From positions 1 through 64,000 of the forward strand of contig JABGXB010000002.1 of assembly GCA_018675975.1 (NCBI GenBank): a stretch of DNA of 64,000 bases. The letters are read 5' to 3'. Shown here piece by piece: positions 16,255 through 25,403 of this stretch (its first letter is position 1; each line of letters opens with the position of its first letter). The position numbers and the translations under genes are program-made. Source of the stretch: Candidatus Woesearchaeota archaeon (GTDB lineage Archaea > Nanobdellota > Nanobdellia > Woesearchaeales > JABGXB01). The notes beneath the pieces were generated by a model that saw only the letters and a list, made by a program, of their open reading frames with translations, ran no database searches and was not told where the DNA came from.

Positions 16255-17493
16255 ATGAAATATAATAGTTTTAAACTTTCAAATGGATTAGAAATATATT
16301 TTATTAAACAAAAATCTAGTATAATTTCTGCAGAAATTGATGTAAACTGGGCACCAAGAGATGAACCAAAAGGTAAAGAAGGAATATCACATTTTTTAGA
16401 ACATATTATTTGGAATTCAGGTTCTGTTAAATTAGATAGTAAAAAAGTTAAAGAAATTAAAAGAAAATTTGGTATGTCGAATGCAGCAACAGCAAAAGAC
16501 AGAACTTATTATTTTGCACAATTTTTTAAAAATAGATTTGAATTATTTTTAGAATTAATTAGTGAATTAGTTTTAAATAATAATTTTGAAACTGAAATAA
16601 TAAAGAAAGAAAAAGAAAGAGTTCTAAGAGAAATATCAGATAAAACCGGAAATGTAGAATATAAGGATATTAATAATTTTAGAAAAAAGTTTTTATTTAA
16701 TACAATACATAATCGCAGACCACTAGGATATTATGATTCAGTTGTCAATATAGATAGAAAAGATTTAATTGAATATTACAAAAAAGGATATGTAATAAAT
16801 AATATGAAATTAATATTAGTCGGAGAACTACCTTCAAATTTTAAAACATTAGTTAAAAAATATTTTGATAAATTTAAATCAAAAAAAGTAATACATAAAA
16901 AGTTTGAAAAAATTTCTTTGATGAAAAAAAAAATGATTAGTCATGTCAGTGCAAAAGAATTATTAAATAAAAATAATATAAAAAATAGTAGCGCACATAT
17001 GATAATTGAATTCTTTGCGCCAGAATTATTTCATAAAGATTTTGCTGCAATGGATATTGCAAATACTATTATTGGTGGCCCTAATTCAAAGTTACATAAT
17101 AAAATTAGTCGTGATGAAGGATTAGCTTATAGTATTTATTCTCATTATATTTGTAGATTTGGAATTGGACATATAATAATTAATACTAAAGTTAATGCAG
17201 ATAAAATCAAAAAAGCACAAAAATTAATATTTGATGTTATAAATAATTTTGAAAAGGATTTAAAACAATTAGATATTGATTTTGCAAAAGAGTCTTTAAT
17301 ATTTAGAAAATTTAAATCAATGGATTCTGGATATGGAGCTTTAATGTCCATTAGTGAATCTCTGTCAAGTGGATTAAGTTATGAAAATTATTTAAAATTA
17401 ATTAAAAAAGTTACAATTGAAGACGTAAAAAAAGTAGTTAAAAAATATTTAACTAAAAATCATGCAATTTTAATACGAGATCCTTTAAAATAA
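16255..17493 (+). CDS. M16-family zinc metallopeptidase
   Basis: The inverted zinc motif H-F-L-E-H (ISHFLEH, about residues 42-48) and the later Glu in KERVLREIS (about residue 125) are the M16 signatures. At 412 residues the protein has the length of the one-chain, two-domain bacterial type (processing peptidase or PqqF-like half). M16 enzymes degrade or process peptides and are uncommon in archaea outside DPANN. A TATA-like TTTTTATACT about 25 nt before the ATG suggests a leaderless mRNA. It converges with the TGT gene (4-nt gap). Confidence 0.86.
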   Translation: MKYNSFKLSNGLEIYFIKQKSSIISAEIDVNWAPRDEPKGKEGISHFLEHIIWNSGSVKLDSKKVKEIKRKFGMSNAATAKDRTYYFAQFFKNRFELFLELISELVLNNNFETEIIKKEKERVLREISDKTGNVEYKDINNFRKKFLFNTIHNRRPLGYYDSVVNIDRKDLIEYYKKGYVINNMKLILVGELPSNFKTLVKKYFDKFKSKKVIHKKFEKISLMKKKMISHVSAKELLNKNNIKNSSAHMIIEFFAPELFHKDFAAMDIANTIIGGPNSKLHNKISRDEGLAYSIYSHYICRFGIGHIIINTKVNADKIKKAQKLIFDVINNFEKDLKQLDIDFAKESLIFRKFKSMDSGYGALMSISESLSSGLSYENYLKLIKKVTIEDVKKVVKKYLTKNHAILIRDPLK

Positions 17494-17497
17494 TTAT

Positions 17498-18616
17498 TTA
17501 TTTTTTTTCAAATCTTTTTGTAAACTCCTCTTTAAATTCTTTAAAACGTTTTTCTTTTATTGCAATTTTTGCATCTTCAATCATTCGTTTAATAAATCTA
17601 ATATTGTGTAAACTTTTTAATCTAAGTGCAGATGTTTCCTCTATTTTTGATAAATGATTAATATATGCACGAGAATAATTTAAACATGCAATACAATCAC
17701 AATCTTTTTCTATTGGATTATTATCATTTTTATGTTTACCACGATTTAAATAAATTAATCCGTCTTTTGTGAAAAGAGTATTATGTCTTGCAACTTTTGT
17801 TGGATAAACTGAATCAAATACGTCAACTCCTTTTTCAATCATATTTAATATATCAAGAGGTGTTCCTAAACCCATAATATATTTAGGTTTTTCTCTTGGT
17901 AAATGAACTATTGCAGAATTAACAGCCATATACATTTCTTCTTTTGGTTCACCAATTGCAACACCACCAATTGCAATTCCATCAAAATTTAAACTAGAGA
18001 TATATTTTGCAGATTCTTTTCTTAAATCTTCATAAAAATTACCTTGTACTATTCCAAATAACATTTGATTGGAATTTTTTTCAATTTTTAATTTATTGTG
18101 AAAATCTAAACTTAATTTACCCCATTTATGTGTCAATTCCATTGCTTCTTTTGCTTGATCATAACTCGCACCATATGGTGCCATATCATCTAACATCATT
18201 GCTACATCACTACCAATTTCTAATTGTATATTCATAATTGATTTTGGTGTTATTTTAAATTTTTGATTATTATATGGATTTAAAAAATTTAAACCAGTAT
18301 TATCTTTACCTTGAAAAAAATGTCTACTTGCTTGAAAACCACCACAATCTGTAAATATACATCCATTAAAATTCATAAATTTATGAAGTCCACCCATTTC
18401 TTCTATTAATTGACTACCAGGTCTGAAATTTAATATTAATGCATTTGAAATTATTGAATTATGATCAATTGCAATCAAATCCATAGAAGTATAATGTTTA
18501 CCAACACCACGAGTTGCCACAGCTAAAAATATTGGAGTTTCAATTTGACCATATTGAGTCTTTAAAATTCCAATTCTAGCTTTATTATCCTCGTGTATTA
18601 TTTCAAAATTTTTCAT
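17498..18616 (-). CDS. tgt: tRNA-guanine transglycosylase, bacterial-length type
   Basis: TGT exchanges a guanine in tRNA for a 7-deazaguanine base. Seen here: TDCGGFQ (substrate Asp), FGIVQGN, AIGGVAIGEP, the catalytic Asp in VFDSVYPTKVARHN, and a zinc site C-D-C-x2-C with a later His in YSRAYINHL. At 372 residues without a PUA domain, and with GLHKFMN and RPG segments, it matches the bacterial queuine/preQ1 enzyme rather than the longer archaeosine enzyme. The actual base inserted cannot be told from sequence. A TATAAATAAA element lies about 25 nt before the ATG. Bacterial origin by transfer is plausible. Confidence 0.88.
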   Translation of the reverse strand: MKNFEIIHEDNKARIGILKTQYGQIETPIFLAVATRGVGKHYTSMDLIAIDHNSIISNALILNFRPGSQLIEEMGGLHKFMNFNGCIFTDCGGFQASRHFFQGKDNTGLNFLNPYNNQKFKITPKSIMNIQLEIGSDVAMMLDDMAPYGASYDQAKEAMELTHKWGKLSLDFHNKLKIEKNSNQMLFGIVQGNFYEDLRKESAKYISSLNFDGIAIGGVAIGEPKEEMYMAVNSAIVHLPREKPKYIMGLGTPLDILNMIEKGVDVFDSVYPTKVARHNTLFTKDGLIYLNRGKHKNDNNPIEKDCDCIACLNYSRAYINHLSKIEETSALRLKSLHNIRFIKRMIEDAKIAIKEKRFKEFKEEFTKRFEKK

Positions 18617-18738
18617 AATTGAAAGATTTTGAATTTATTTATAACACTTATTAAAAATTATATTTGTTCCTTTAAAAAACAAATAATAATTACAATTGAT
18701 TCAATTAACTTTTTAAATATATTATTTGTCAGTTAATT

Positions 18739-20451
18739 ATGTTAATTATAAAAAACTTAGATAAGAGTTTTGAAGATAAACCTATACTCAATGATGCAAA
18801 TTTAGTAATAAATAAAGGAGAGAAAATTGCTTTAATTGGATCAAATGGAACTGGTAAAACTACACTTTTAAGATTAATTTTAGAATTTGATGATGATTTT
18901 TATGGCAATATAGAAAATACATTCAAAACTATTTCATATATGACTCAAGATTTGGATTTGAGAAATCAAAATAAATTATTTAATGAAGCTGTATTATTTG
19001 ATAATAGAATTATTGAAATATATAATAGATTAGAAGAAGTTGAAAATTTAATGTGTGATGATAATACTGTAGCAAATATTGAAACTTATCAAAAATTATT
19101 AGATGAATATGAAAGGTTAAATAAAAAGTTCATTGAACTTGGCGGACATAAATTAGAAGAAAAAGGAAAAAAAGTTTTAACTAATTTAGGATTTAAAGAA
19201 TCACAATTTAACCAACTTGTTGAGACTCTTTCAGGAGGAGAAAAAACTAAATTAAAATTAGCTAAGGCACTTATATGTGAAAGTGATTTTTTAATTTTAG
19301 ATGAACCTACTAATCATTTGGATATTGCAAATATTGTTTGGCTGGAAACATTTTTAAAACAATATAAAGGAAGTTTATTAATTATATCTCATGATAAATA
19401 TTTATTAAATAAAGTTTGTAATCATACTTGCTTAATTATTAATGAAAAAATACAAAAATATAAGGGGAATTATGAAACATTTTATTTAAAATTAAGTGAC
19501 TTAAATAAAAATAATAAAAAAGCCTTAAAAAAAATTGAACAAGAAATTGAAAGATCTAAAAAAATAATCAAAGACTATAAATCATGCTTTGGTGGATTAA
19601 AAAAAAAATTAAAAAATAATTTATATAAATTACATAAAAAATTACATTCACAAAAAATTGGATCTTTAGATATTACTGAAAAAGAAGTAAATATAAAATT
19701 TAATTCTAAAACTTTTATCCAAAGAGAATTTGATTCTGAAAAATATAAAGATTTGGAGGAAGAAAATAGAGATTCACCAGATTTTTTAGAACAAAATCAA
19801 AAATATATAAAACCAATTTTAGAAATTAATAAATTGAGTGTTCAATATGGAGAAAGAGTAATATTAGATAATTTAAATGTCAGAATAATACCAGGAGAAG
19901 TAATTGCTATAATTGGAGCAAATGGAGAGGGAAAAACTACTTTATTAAATGCCATCTATCATTTTTATAAATCTGAAAATATTAAATTTTATTTAGAATT
20001 TAATAGTACTCAAAGTAGATTCCACCAAGATATGGATTTAATTTATTTCGATCAAGAATATAAAAAATTAAATCACAAAAAAAATGTAATGGAAGAATTA
20101 GAAATTGATTATTTTTCAGAGGATTATGAAGACATGAGGAAAATATTATCAAATCTATTATTCACACCAAATCAATTAAAACAAAAAATATATACATTAT
20201 CAGGTGGAGAAAAAGCAAAATTAAATTTTGCAAAAATAATGTTATCTAATTATAATGTAATGATATTAGATGAACCTACAAATCATTTAGATATTAATAC
20301 AAAAGAATTATTATCTCAAGCATTATTAAATTATAATGGAACTGTTCTATTTGTAAGTCATGATAGAGATTTTGTTAAAGAAATAGCTGACAAAGTACTA
20401 TTATTAAAAAATGGAAAATTATGGCCAATTGATAAAAATAAATTAAATTAA
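18739..20451 (+). CDS. ABC-F family ATPase
   Basis: Two ABC nucleotide-binding domains lie in one chain without membrane segments. The first has GSNGTGKTT (about residue 36), LSGGEKTKLKLAKAL and ILDEPTNHLD. The second has GANGEGKTT (about 395), LSGGEKAKL and MILDEPTNHLD. A charged helical linker of about 90 residues joins them. This is the ABC-F layout; members bind the ribosome E site and help translation or antibiotic protection. It lacks the Fe-S domain of ABCE1. An A-T-rich TATA-like stretch precedes the ATG by about 25 nt. Its end overlaps the convergent membrane-protein gene by 9 nt. Confidence 0.9.
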   Translation: MLIIKNLDKSFEDKPILNDANLVINKGEKIALIGSNGTGKTTLLRLILEFDDDFYGNIENTFKTISYMTQDLDLRNQNKLFNEAVLFDNRIIEIYNRLEEVENLMCDDNTVANIETYQKLLDEYERLNKKFIELGGHKLEEKGKKVLTNLGFKESQFNQLVETLSGGEKTKLKLAKALICESDFLILDEPTNHLDIANIVWLETFLKQYKGSLLIISHDKYLLNKVCNHTCLIINEKIQKYKGNYETFYLKLSDLNKNNKKALKKIEQEIERSKKIIKDYKSCFGGLKKKLKNNLYKLHKKLHSQKIGSLDITEKEVNIKFNSKTFIQREFDSEKYKDLEEENRDSPDFLEQNQKYIKPILEINKLSVQYGERVILDNLNVRIIPGEVIAIIGANGEGKTTLLNAIYHFYKSENIKFYLEFNSTQSRFHQDMDLIYFDQEYKKLNHKKNVMEELEIDYFSEDYEDMRKILSNLLFTPNQLKQKIYTLSGGEKAKLNFAKIMLSNYNVMILDEPTNHLDINTKELLSQALLNYNGTVLFVSHDRDFVKEIADKVLLLKNGKLWPIDKNKLN

Positions 20452-21300
20452 ATCAAAATTATTACAAATAAATCTATAGAAAAAACTATCAATTTCATTA
20501 CAAATTTTTATTATTTTATTATATTTACTAACTTTATCATCAGTAACTTGATTGGCGATTAAATTTTTTAAAGCAATTAAACAAATTTCATCATTAGAAC
20601 AATAGCCAATTGATGGACCTATTATCATTTTGTTATTTTGATATGGTTTTAAGGAATTATAATGATTTAAAAAATCTGTTTCAACTTGATTTAATTTAAA
20701 ATTTAATGTAAATGAAAAGAAAACTATAAAAATTAAAAATGTAATAAAAAATGCTTGACGTAAATTAAAATTTTTATGTTCTGCTGGAACACCAAATAAT
20801 TCTTTTTTATTGAAAATAAATGCAATTACAAGTAAATTTAATATAATAATCATTGCTGAAAATGGAATTGTAAAAGTTCCAAATTTTAAATTATTATAAA
20901 ATAAAGAATCAATTAATATAATAATAAAATTAATAGCGTGAATAATATACCAACCAGAAGCAAATTGATAATTCCATTTTTCTTTTTGCATCATTGCATA
21001 TATTAAAAATAAGGATAAAATAAAAAATACAAAATTTAAAAAAACTCCAAATCTTCCTGGAAAAATAGAAGATAATACTAAAGTATGTGAGAAATTTTCA
21101 TATAATAAACTTGGTAAATAACCCCAGAAAAGATAACCTAAACCAGAAACTAATGTATAAATAATAAATAAAAATAAACTAATTGGCATTTCTTTTAATT
21201 TAATTAAAAAAGGATTAAATGAACTTATCAGATCACTACCAATTAAGCCATTAGCTAACTTATTTTTTGCATTATTTAACTTATCTACTAGAACTGCCAT
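20443..21300 (-). CDS. Multi-pass membrane protein of unknown function
   Basis: There are about five to six hydrophobic segments between residues 38 and 195 (for example SLFLFIIYTLVSGLGYLFWGYL and AMIIILNLLVIAFIF). A soluble C-terminal domain of about 90 residues follows and contains three to four cysteines (GYCSNDEICLIAL, then C-N near the end) that could form disulfides outside. The ATG follows GAGGAGA, a strong Shine-Dalgarno, so this gene is leadered. I cannot assign a family. It overlaps the ABC-F gene tail to tail. Confidence 0.6.
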   Translation of the reverse strand: MAVLVDKLNNAKNKLANGLIGSDLISSFNPFLIKLKEMPISLFLFIIYTLVSGLGYLFWGYLPSLLYENFSHTLVLSSIFPGRFGVFLNFVFFILSLFLIYAMMQKEKWNYQFASGWYIIHAINFIIILIDSLFYNNLKFGTFTIPFSAMIIILNLLVIAFIFNKKELFGVPAEHKNFNLRQAFFITFLIFIVFFSFTLNFKLNQVETDFLNHYNSLKPYQNNKMIIGPSIGYCSNDEICLIALKNLIANQVTDDKVSKYNKIIKICNEIDSFFYRFICNNFDLI

Positions 21301-21380
21301 TTCTCCTCTATTTTAAAATAAGTATAATAATTTTATAAATATAGTGGAGAATTTATAATAAAAAATATTTATTTCCAAAT

Positions 21381-22298
21381 TTATTTAGATGCAATTATAC
21401 CAGAGGTTTCTTCTAAATATTCTACGTTTTTAAATCCAACAGTATTTAATCTTTTAATTACTTTTTCAAATAAGACATTTTTATTAGAATTAATACCAGG
21501 ACGTGGAACATAATGATATAATTTACCATCTTGTTTTAAAACCCTATATAATTCTTCATAAAAACTAATATTATATAATTCTGTAAAATCATTTCCCGTA
21601 GGAGGATCATGTATAATTCTATCAAAAAAATTATTGTTAAAATTAACAATTTCAACTATTATATTTTTATTTTGTATTTTAATATTATTATTATCAAATA
21701 ATTCGGCTGTAAATGGATTAATTTTAGCTAATTCTAAAACATTTTCATTAATATCAAAGCTAAATACTTCATCCGCTTTTTCACTTAATAATAAACAAGT
21801 ATATCCAGCACCAAAACAAGTGTCTAATGCTATTCCCTGAATTGGAGAAATAGATTTTAATTTTAATTCTGTATCTTCTTTTACAGTAACTTCTTTACTT
21901 CTATGCATTGGGGTAGGACCAATTAATAAAGTTGGCCAAGTTTCAGTTGGTTTTAATTTATACGGTATATCTTTATCATCATATAAAATTAATTTTTCTA
22001 AATGTCCATCAATATTTAAATATATAAAATCCGCTTTTAAGTTTAAATCATAATAAAAATCAAAATAATTAACTTGACCAAAAGTAAATTCTTCGTCAAC
22101 CAATTCAGATCTAATAATTTTTCGAATTACATTTTTATTTAAATGTTCATCAAATTCTTCAGAATCATATGAGGTTATTTTAAATAAAAGTAAATCATCA
22201 TTTTTGCCTTCTAGAGGTAATCCCAGATTAACACTAATATGTAATTCAAAGCCAATACTTACTTTTATTTTTCTTAATTCTTTTGTAGTTAAATACAT
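21381..22298 (-). CDS. Predicted archaeal SAM-dependent methyltransferase (COG2521-like)
   Basis: The C-terminal half is a Rossmann methyltransferase: ALDTCFGAGYTCLLL is motif I and IIHDPPTG is motif IV (D-P-P), the latter typical of enzymes that methylate nucleic-acid or protein nitrogen. MHRSKEV (about residue 130) just before motif I is characteristic of the archaeal COG2521 group. The N-terminal 120 residues form an alpha/beta domain of unknown role. It lies 34 nt downstream of gatB and is likely the last gene of the cysS-gatCAB cluster. The target is unknown. Confidence 0.78.
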   Translation of the reverse strand: MYLTTKELRKIKVSIGFELHISVNLGLPLEGKNDDLLLFKITSYDSEEFDEHLNKNVIRKIIRSELVDEEFTFGQVNYFDFYYDLNLKADFIYLNIDGHLEKLILYDDKDIPYKLKPTETWPTLLIGPTPMHRSKEVTVKEDTELKLKSISPIQGIALDTCFGAGYTCLLLSEKADEVFSFDINENVLELAKINPFTAELFDNNNIKIQNKNIIVEIVNFNNNFFDRIIHDPPTGNDFTELYNISFYEELYRVLKQDGKLYHYVPRPGINSNKNVLFEKVIKRLNTVGFKNVEYLEETSGIIASK

Positions 22299-22332
22299 AG
22301 AAAAACCTATTTATATTTTTTTATAAGTTTAA

Positions 22333-23769
22333 TCATTTATTTAAAATATTCTCTAATATTTGTTTAGCAGTAGATGGGTTTGCTTTTCCTCTACTATTTT
22401 TCATAATAACACCAACTAAAAAATTAATTGATTTTAAATCTCCATTTTTATATGCATCCACAGCTATTTGATTATCTAATATTGCTTTTTTGGCTAAATC
22501 TGTAATAAAACTATCATCACTACTTTGCTCTAAATCATTTTCTTCAATATATTTGATTAAATCAAAATTAGATTCAGATAATACTTTCTCTAAAAGTAAA
22601 TTATTTATTTTATTATCAATAATTTTATCTAAATATTTTTTAATTAATATAGTTAAATTGTTTATATTGAAATTTAATTTACTAAAATTAATTTCCATTT
22701 GATTTAATATTTTAATAATCCTATTTCTAAAATAATTGGCAACTAACTGAGGATTAAATTTATTTTCATATTTACAATTCTTATTTAAAAATTCATTAAA
22801 AAATTCACCTAAATTTTTATCTTCTAAAATAATTTCTAAATCTTCTAAATTTATATCAAAATCTTCTAATATATTATTAATTTTATTATAATAAATATCA
22901 TCTTTATTACAATCTATCATTGACTCTTTTATTATTTCCTCAGTTATTTTAATTGGAGGAATATCATTTTCAGGATAATAACCATAATCTGCAGCTTCTT
23001 CTTTACTTCTTTGAAAAAAAGTTTTAGTTCCATCCCAACCACGAGTTTCTAATTTTATTGTTTCATTATTTTGAACACAATCTTTTTGTCTATTAATTTC
23101 AAATTCTAATGCTTGTTCAATATCTTTAAATCCATTTATATTTTTAATTTCAACTCTAGTATAATTTGTCTCTTTAATACTTATATTTGCATCCGCTTTT
23201 AATGTACAATTATATCTATCAAAAATATTTAAATATTCTAATATAATAATTAATTTTTTTAAAAACTCTCTAGCTTGTTCAGGTTTTGTCATAACTGGGT
23301 TCGTAACTAATTCAATTAATGGAGTTCCACTTCTATTGTAATCAATTAAACAAGTATTATTTGAAATAACCATACTCCCAGGATCTTCTTCAATATGAAT
23401 ATGATGTAATTTTACAAATTCATTTAAACCAATTTGAATTTTTCCACCCATACCAATTGGAAATTCATCTTGTGTAATTTGAAAATTTTTAACCAAGTCA
23501 GGATAAAAATAATTTTTTCTATCAAAACATAATTTTTTAGGTATTTGACAACCAATAATATTAGCAAGTTTTAATGCAAATAATACTGCTTGTTTATTTG
23601 GATGTGGTTTAGAACCAGGATAACCCAAACAAATATTGCAAACATTTTCATTTGCTTTAATATTTTTACCATGAAATGATGGATTTTTACAACTACAAAA
23701 TAATTTTGATTGAGTTTTTAAACTAATGTGAACTTCCAAACCTATAATAATATCACTTGTAAATTTCAT
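22333..23769 (-). CDS. gatB: Glutamyl/aspartyl-tRNA amidotransferase subunit B
   Basis: GatB binds misacylated tRNA and performs the kinase/transamidation step in the GatCAB complex that makes Asn-tRNA(Asn) or Gln-tRNA(Gln). IIGLEVHISLKTQSKLFC at the N-terminus is the family hallmark. Zinc-ligand cysteines follow (CSCKN, then CNICLGYPG), then the FDRKNYFYPDL segment. The YqeY-like C-terminal tail ends in NFLVGVIMKNSRGKANP. At 478 residues it is full-length. It overlaps gatA by 4 nt. Confidence 0.95.
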   Translation of the reverse strand: MKFTSDIIIGLEVHISLKTQSKLFCSCKNPSFHGKNIKANENVCNICLGYPGSKPHPNKQAVLFALKLANIIGCQIPKKLCFDRKNYFYPDLVKNFQITQDEFPIGMGGKIQIGLNEFVKLHHIHIEEDPGSMVISNNTCLIDYNRSGTPLIELVTNPVMTKPEQAREFLKKLIIILEYLNIFDRYNCTLKADANISIKETNYTRVEIKNINGFKDIEQALEFEINRQKDCVQNNETIKLETRGWDGTKTFFQRSKEEAADYGYYPENDIPPIKITEEIIKESMIDCNKDDIYYNKINNILEDFDINLEDLEIILEDKNLGEFFNEFLNKNCKYENKFNPQLVANYFRNRIIKILNQMEINFSKLNFNINNLTILIKKYLDKIIDNKINNLLLEKVLSESNFDLIKYIEENDLEQSSDDSFITDLAKKAILDNQIAVDAYKNGDLKSINFLVGVIMKNSRGKANPSTAKQILENILNK

Positions 23770-25118
23770 TTTATTTTATTTGACAGCCACAATAATTTAT
23801 CTTCAGTAAAATGATTTGAAATTATCATCATACCTGTTGGCATATTATTATCTTTACCTGATGGAATTGATATGTGAGGTAATCCTGCTAAATTAGGACA
23901 ACAACAATATGTATCAGCTAACATTTCTTCATATGGTGAAATGTTTTTTATTTCATCAATTAAAGGTGCAATCGTTGGTGTACTTGGCCCAATTAAAAAA
24001 TCAAAATTATTAAAAATTTCTAAATACTTATCAATAATTAATTTTCTCACTCTCATTGCTTTATTCATATATGCATCTCTGTATGATGCCATTCTTGCAA
24101 AAGTCCCTAAGATTATTCTTCGCTTTGTTTCTTTTGAAAAATTTTCACTTCTTATTTTTATAAAATAATCATTATAATTTAAATTAGTTGGAATATTTTG
24201 AACACCATAACGAAGCCCACAAAGTTTTGATAAATTTGTACTAGCTTCACTTAAACTTAATATATAATAAACAGGTAAACTATATTTATTGATAAAAGAA
24301 ATATCTACAGTTTCAATTTCTACTTTAATATTTGATTTATCTAAATTGTTTTTTAATTGATCGATCTTATCTTTTACATTATTATTAATTTGATTATTTT
24401 CATCTAAATTAATTAATCCAATTTTAATCGTATTATTTTTATACTTAGTATCATCGTTTAATAAATCAACATAATTTTTATTTTCATGTTTTACATTAGT
24501 ACAATCATTCAAATCATATCCATCAATCATTTCAAGACCTACTGCAATATCTAAAATATCTTTTGCCATAATACCAATTTTATCTAAAGAATTTGCATAA
24601 CTAATAAGCCCATCTCTACTTATTAGACCATAAGTTGGAGTTAATCCATAAACACCACAAAAACTTGCAGGAGTACTAATTGATCCACCAGTACTTTCTG
24701 CTATACTAATATGACGAAATTTTGTTTTAGCTGTAAAACCAGCACAACCACCTGAACTTCCACCACAACTTCTTTTATCATCATAAGGATTTTTAGGAAT
24801 TTTTTTATCAATCCCTACATTTACATTATACCCACCAAAACCAAATTCATCATGTATTGTTTTTCCTATAAAAATTGGTTTTATATTTTTATTTTTAAAA
24901 TAATCTTTTGTGTTTTTAATTACTTTCGAATCATTTACAGGAAAATAATTATTTAAAATTTTACTTGATGATCTTGCTTGAGAATTTTTAATTAAAATTG
25001 CATCTTTAATAGAAATAGTAATAAAATCCCCATCATAATTTTCATCAATGGGTATTGTTTCCACTAAATAATTAAAACTATTATTAATATTTTCTATTTC
25101 TTGAATGACCTCTTTCAT
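23766..25118 (-). CDS. gatA: Glutamyl/aspartyl-tRNA amidotransferase subunit A
   Basis: GatA is the amidase that frees ammonia from glutamine or asparagine. The Ser-cisSer-Lys triad can be placed: Lys in FIGKTIHDEFG, the GGSSGG loop, and the nucleophile Ser in ESTGGSIS. After the loop the usual SA is replaced by CAG. The N-terminus (residues 1-45) is short with AILIKNSQARSS in place of the usual opening. At 450 residues it is near normal. It lies 6 nt after gatC and overlaps gatB, so this is a tight operon. Confidence 0.94.
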   Translation of the reverse strand: MKEVIQEIENINNSFNYLVETIPIDENYDGDFITISIKDAILIKNSQARSSSKILNNYFPVNDSKVIKNTKDYFKNKNIKPIFIGKTIHDEFGFGGYNVNVGIDKKIPKNPYDDKRSCGGSSGGCAGFTAKTKFRHISIAESTGGSISTPASFCGVYGLTPTYGLISRDGLISYANSLDKIGIMAKDILDIAVGLEMIDGYDLNDCTNVKHENKNYVDLLNDDTKYKNNTIKIGLINLDENNQINNNVKDKIDQLKNNLDKSNIKVEIETVDISFINKYSLPVYYILSLSEASTNLSKLCGLRYGVQNIPTNLNYNDYFIKIRSENFSKETKRRIILGTFARMASYRDAYMNKAMRVRKLIIDKYLEIFNNFDFLIGPSTPTIAPLIDEIKNISPYEEMLADTYCCCPNLAGLPHISIPSGKDNNMPTGMMIISNHFTEDKLLWLSNKIK

Positions 25119-25124
25119 TTTAAA

Positions 25125-25403
25125 TTATTTTATTTTAGGACCAATAAAAAAACCATCTTGTATATGTATTGTATTTTTTTTTATTTCAACTTTATTTTCA
25201 TTAGCAATATCTTCTCTTAATTCATAATTCAAATCAATAGGGTGATATATTGGATTAATTTTATTTGTATCCACTTCACAGATTAAATTAAACATATCCA
25301 TAATTTCATTTAATTGAATTTTAAATTCATTATTTTCAGATTCAGTTAATTTTAATCTAGCATTTTTACAAATTTGATTTAATAAATTATCATCGATTTT
25401 CAT
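25125..25403 (-). CDS. gatC: Glutamyl/aspartyl-tRNA amidotransferase subunit C
   Basis: GatC (92 residues) is the small subunit that wraps around GatA and stabilises the complex. Features are the N-terminal helices (CKNARLKLTESENNEF), the I-x-x-M-F-N-L-I segment, and a C-terminal LREDIANENK motif. Its start overlaps the end of cysS by 14 nt, so translation is probably coupled. Confidence 0.9.
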   Translation of the reverse strand: MKIDDNLLNQICKNARLKLTESENNEFKIQLNEIMDMFNLICEVDTNKINPIYHPIDLNYELREDIANENKVEIKKNTIHIQDGFFIGPKIK

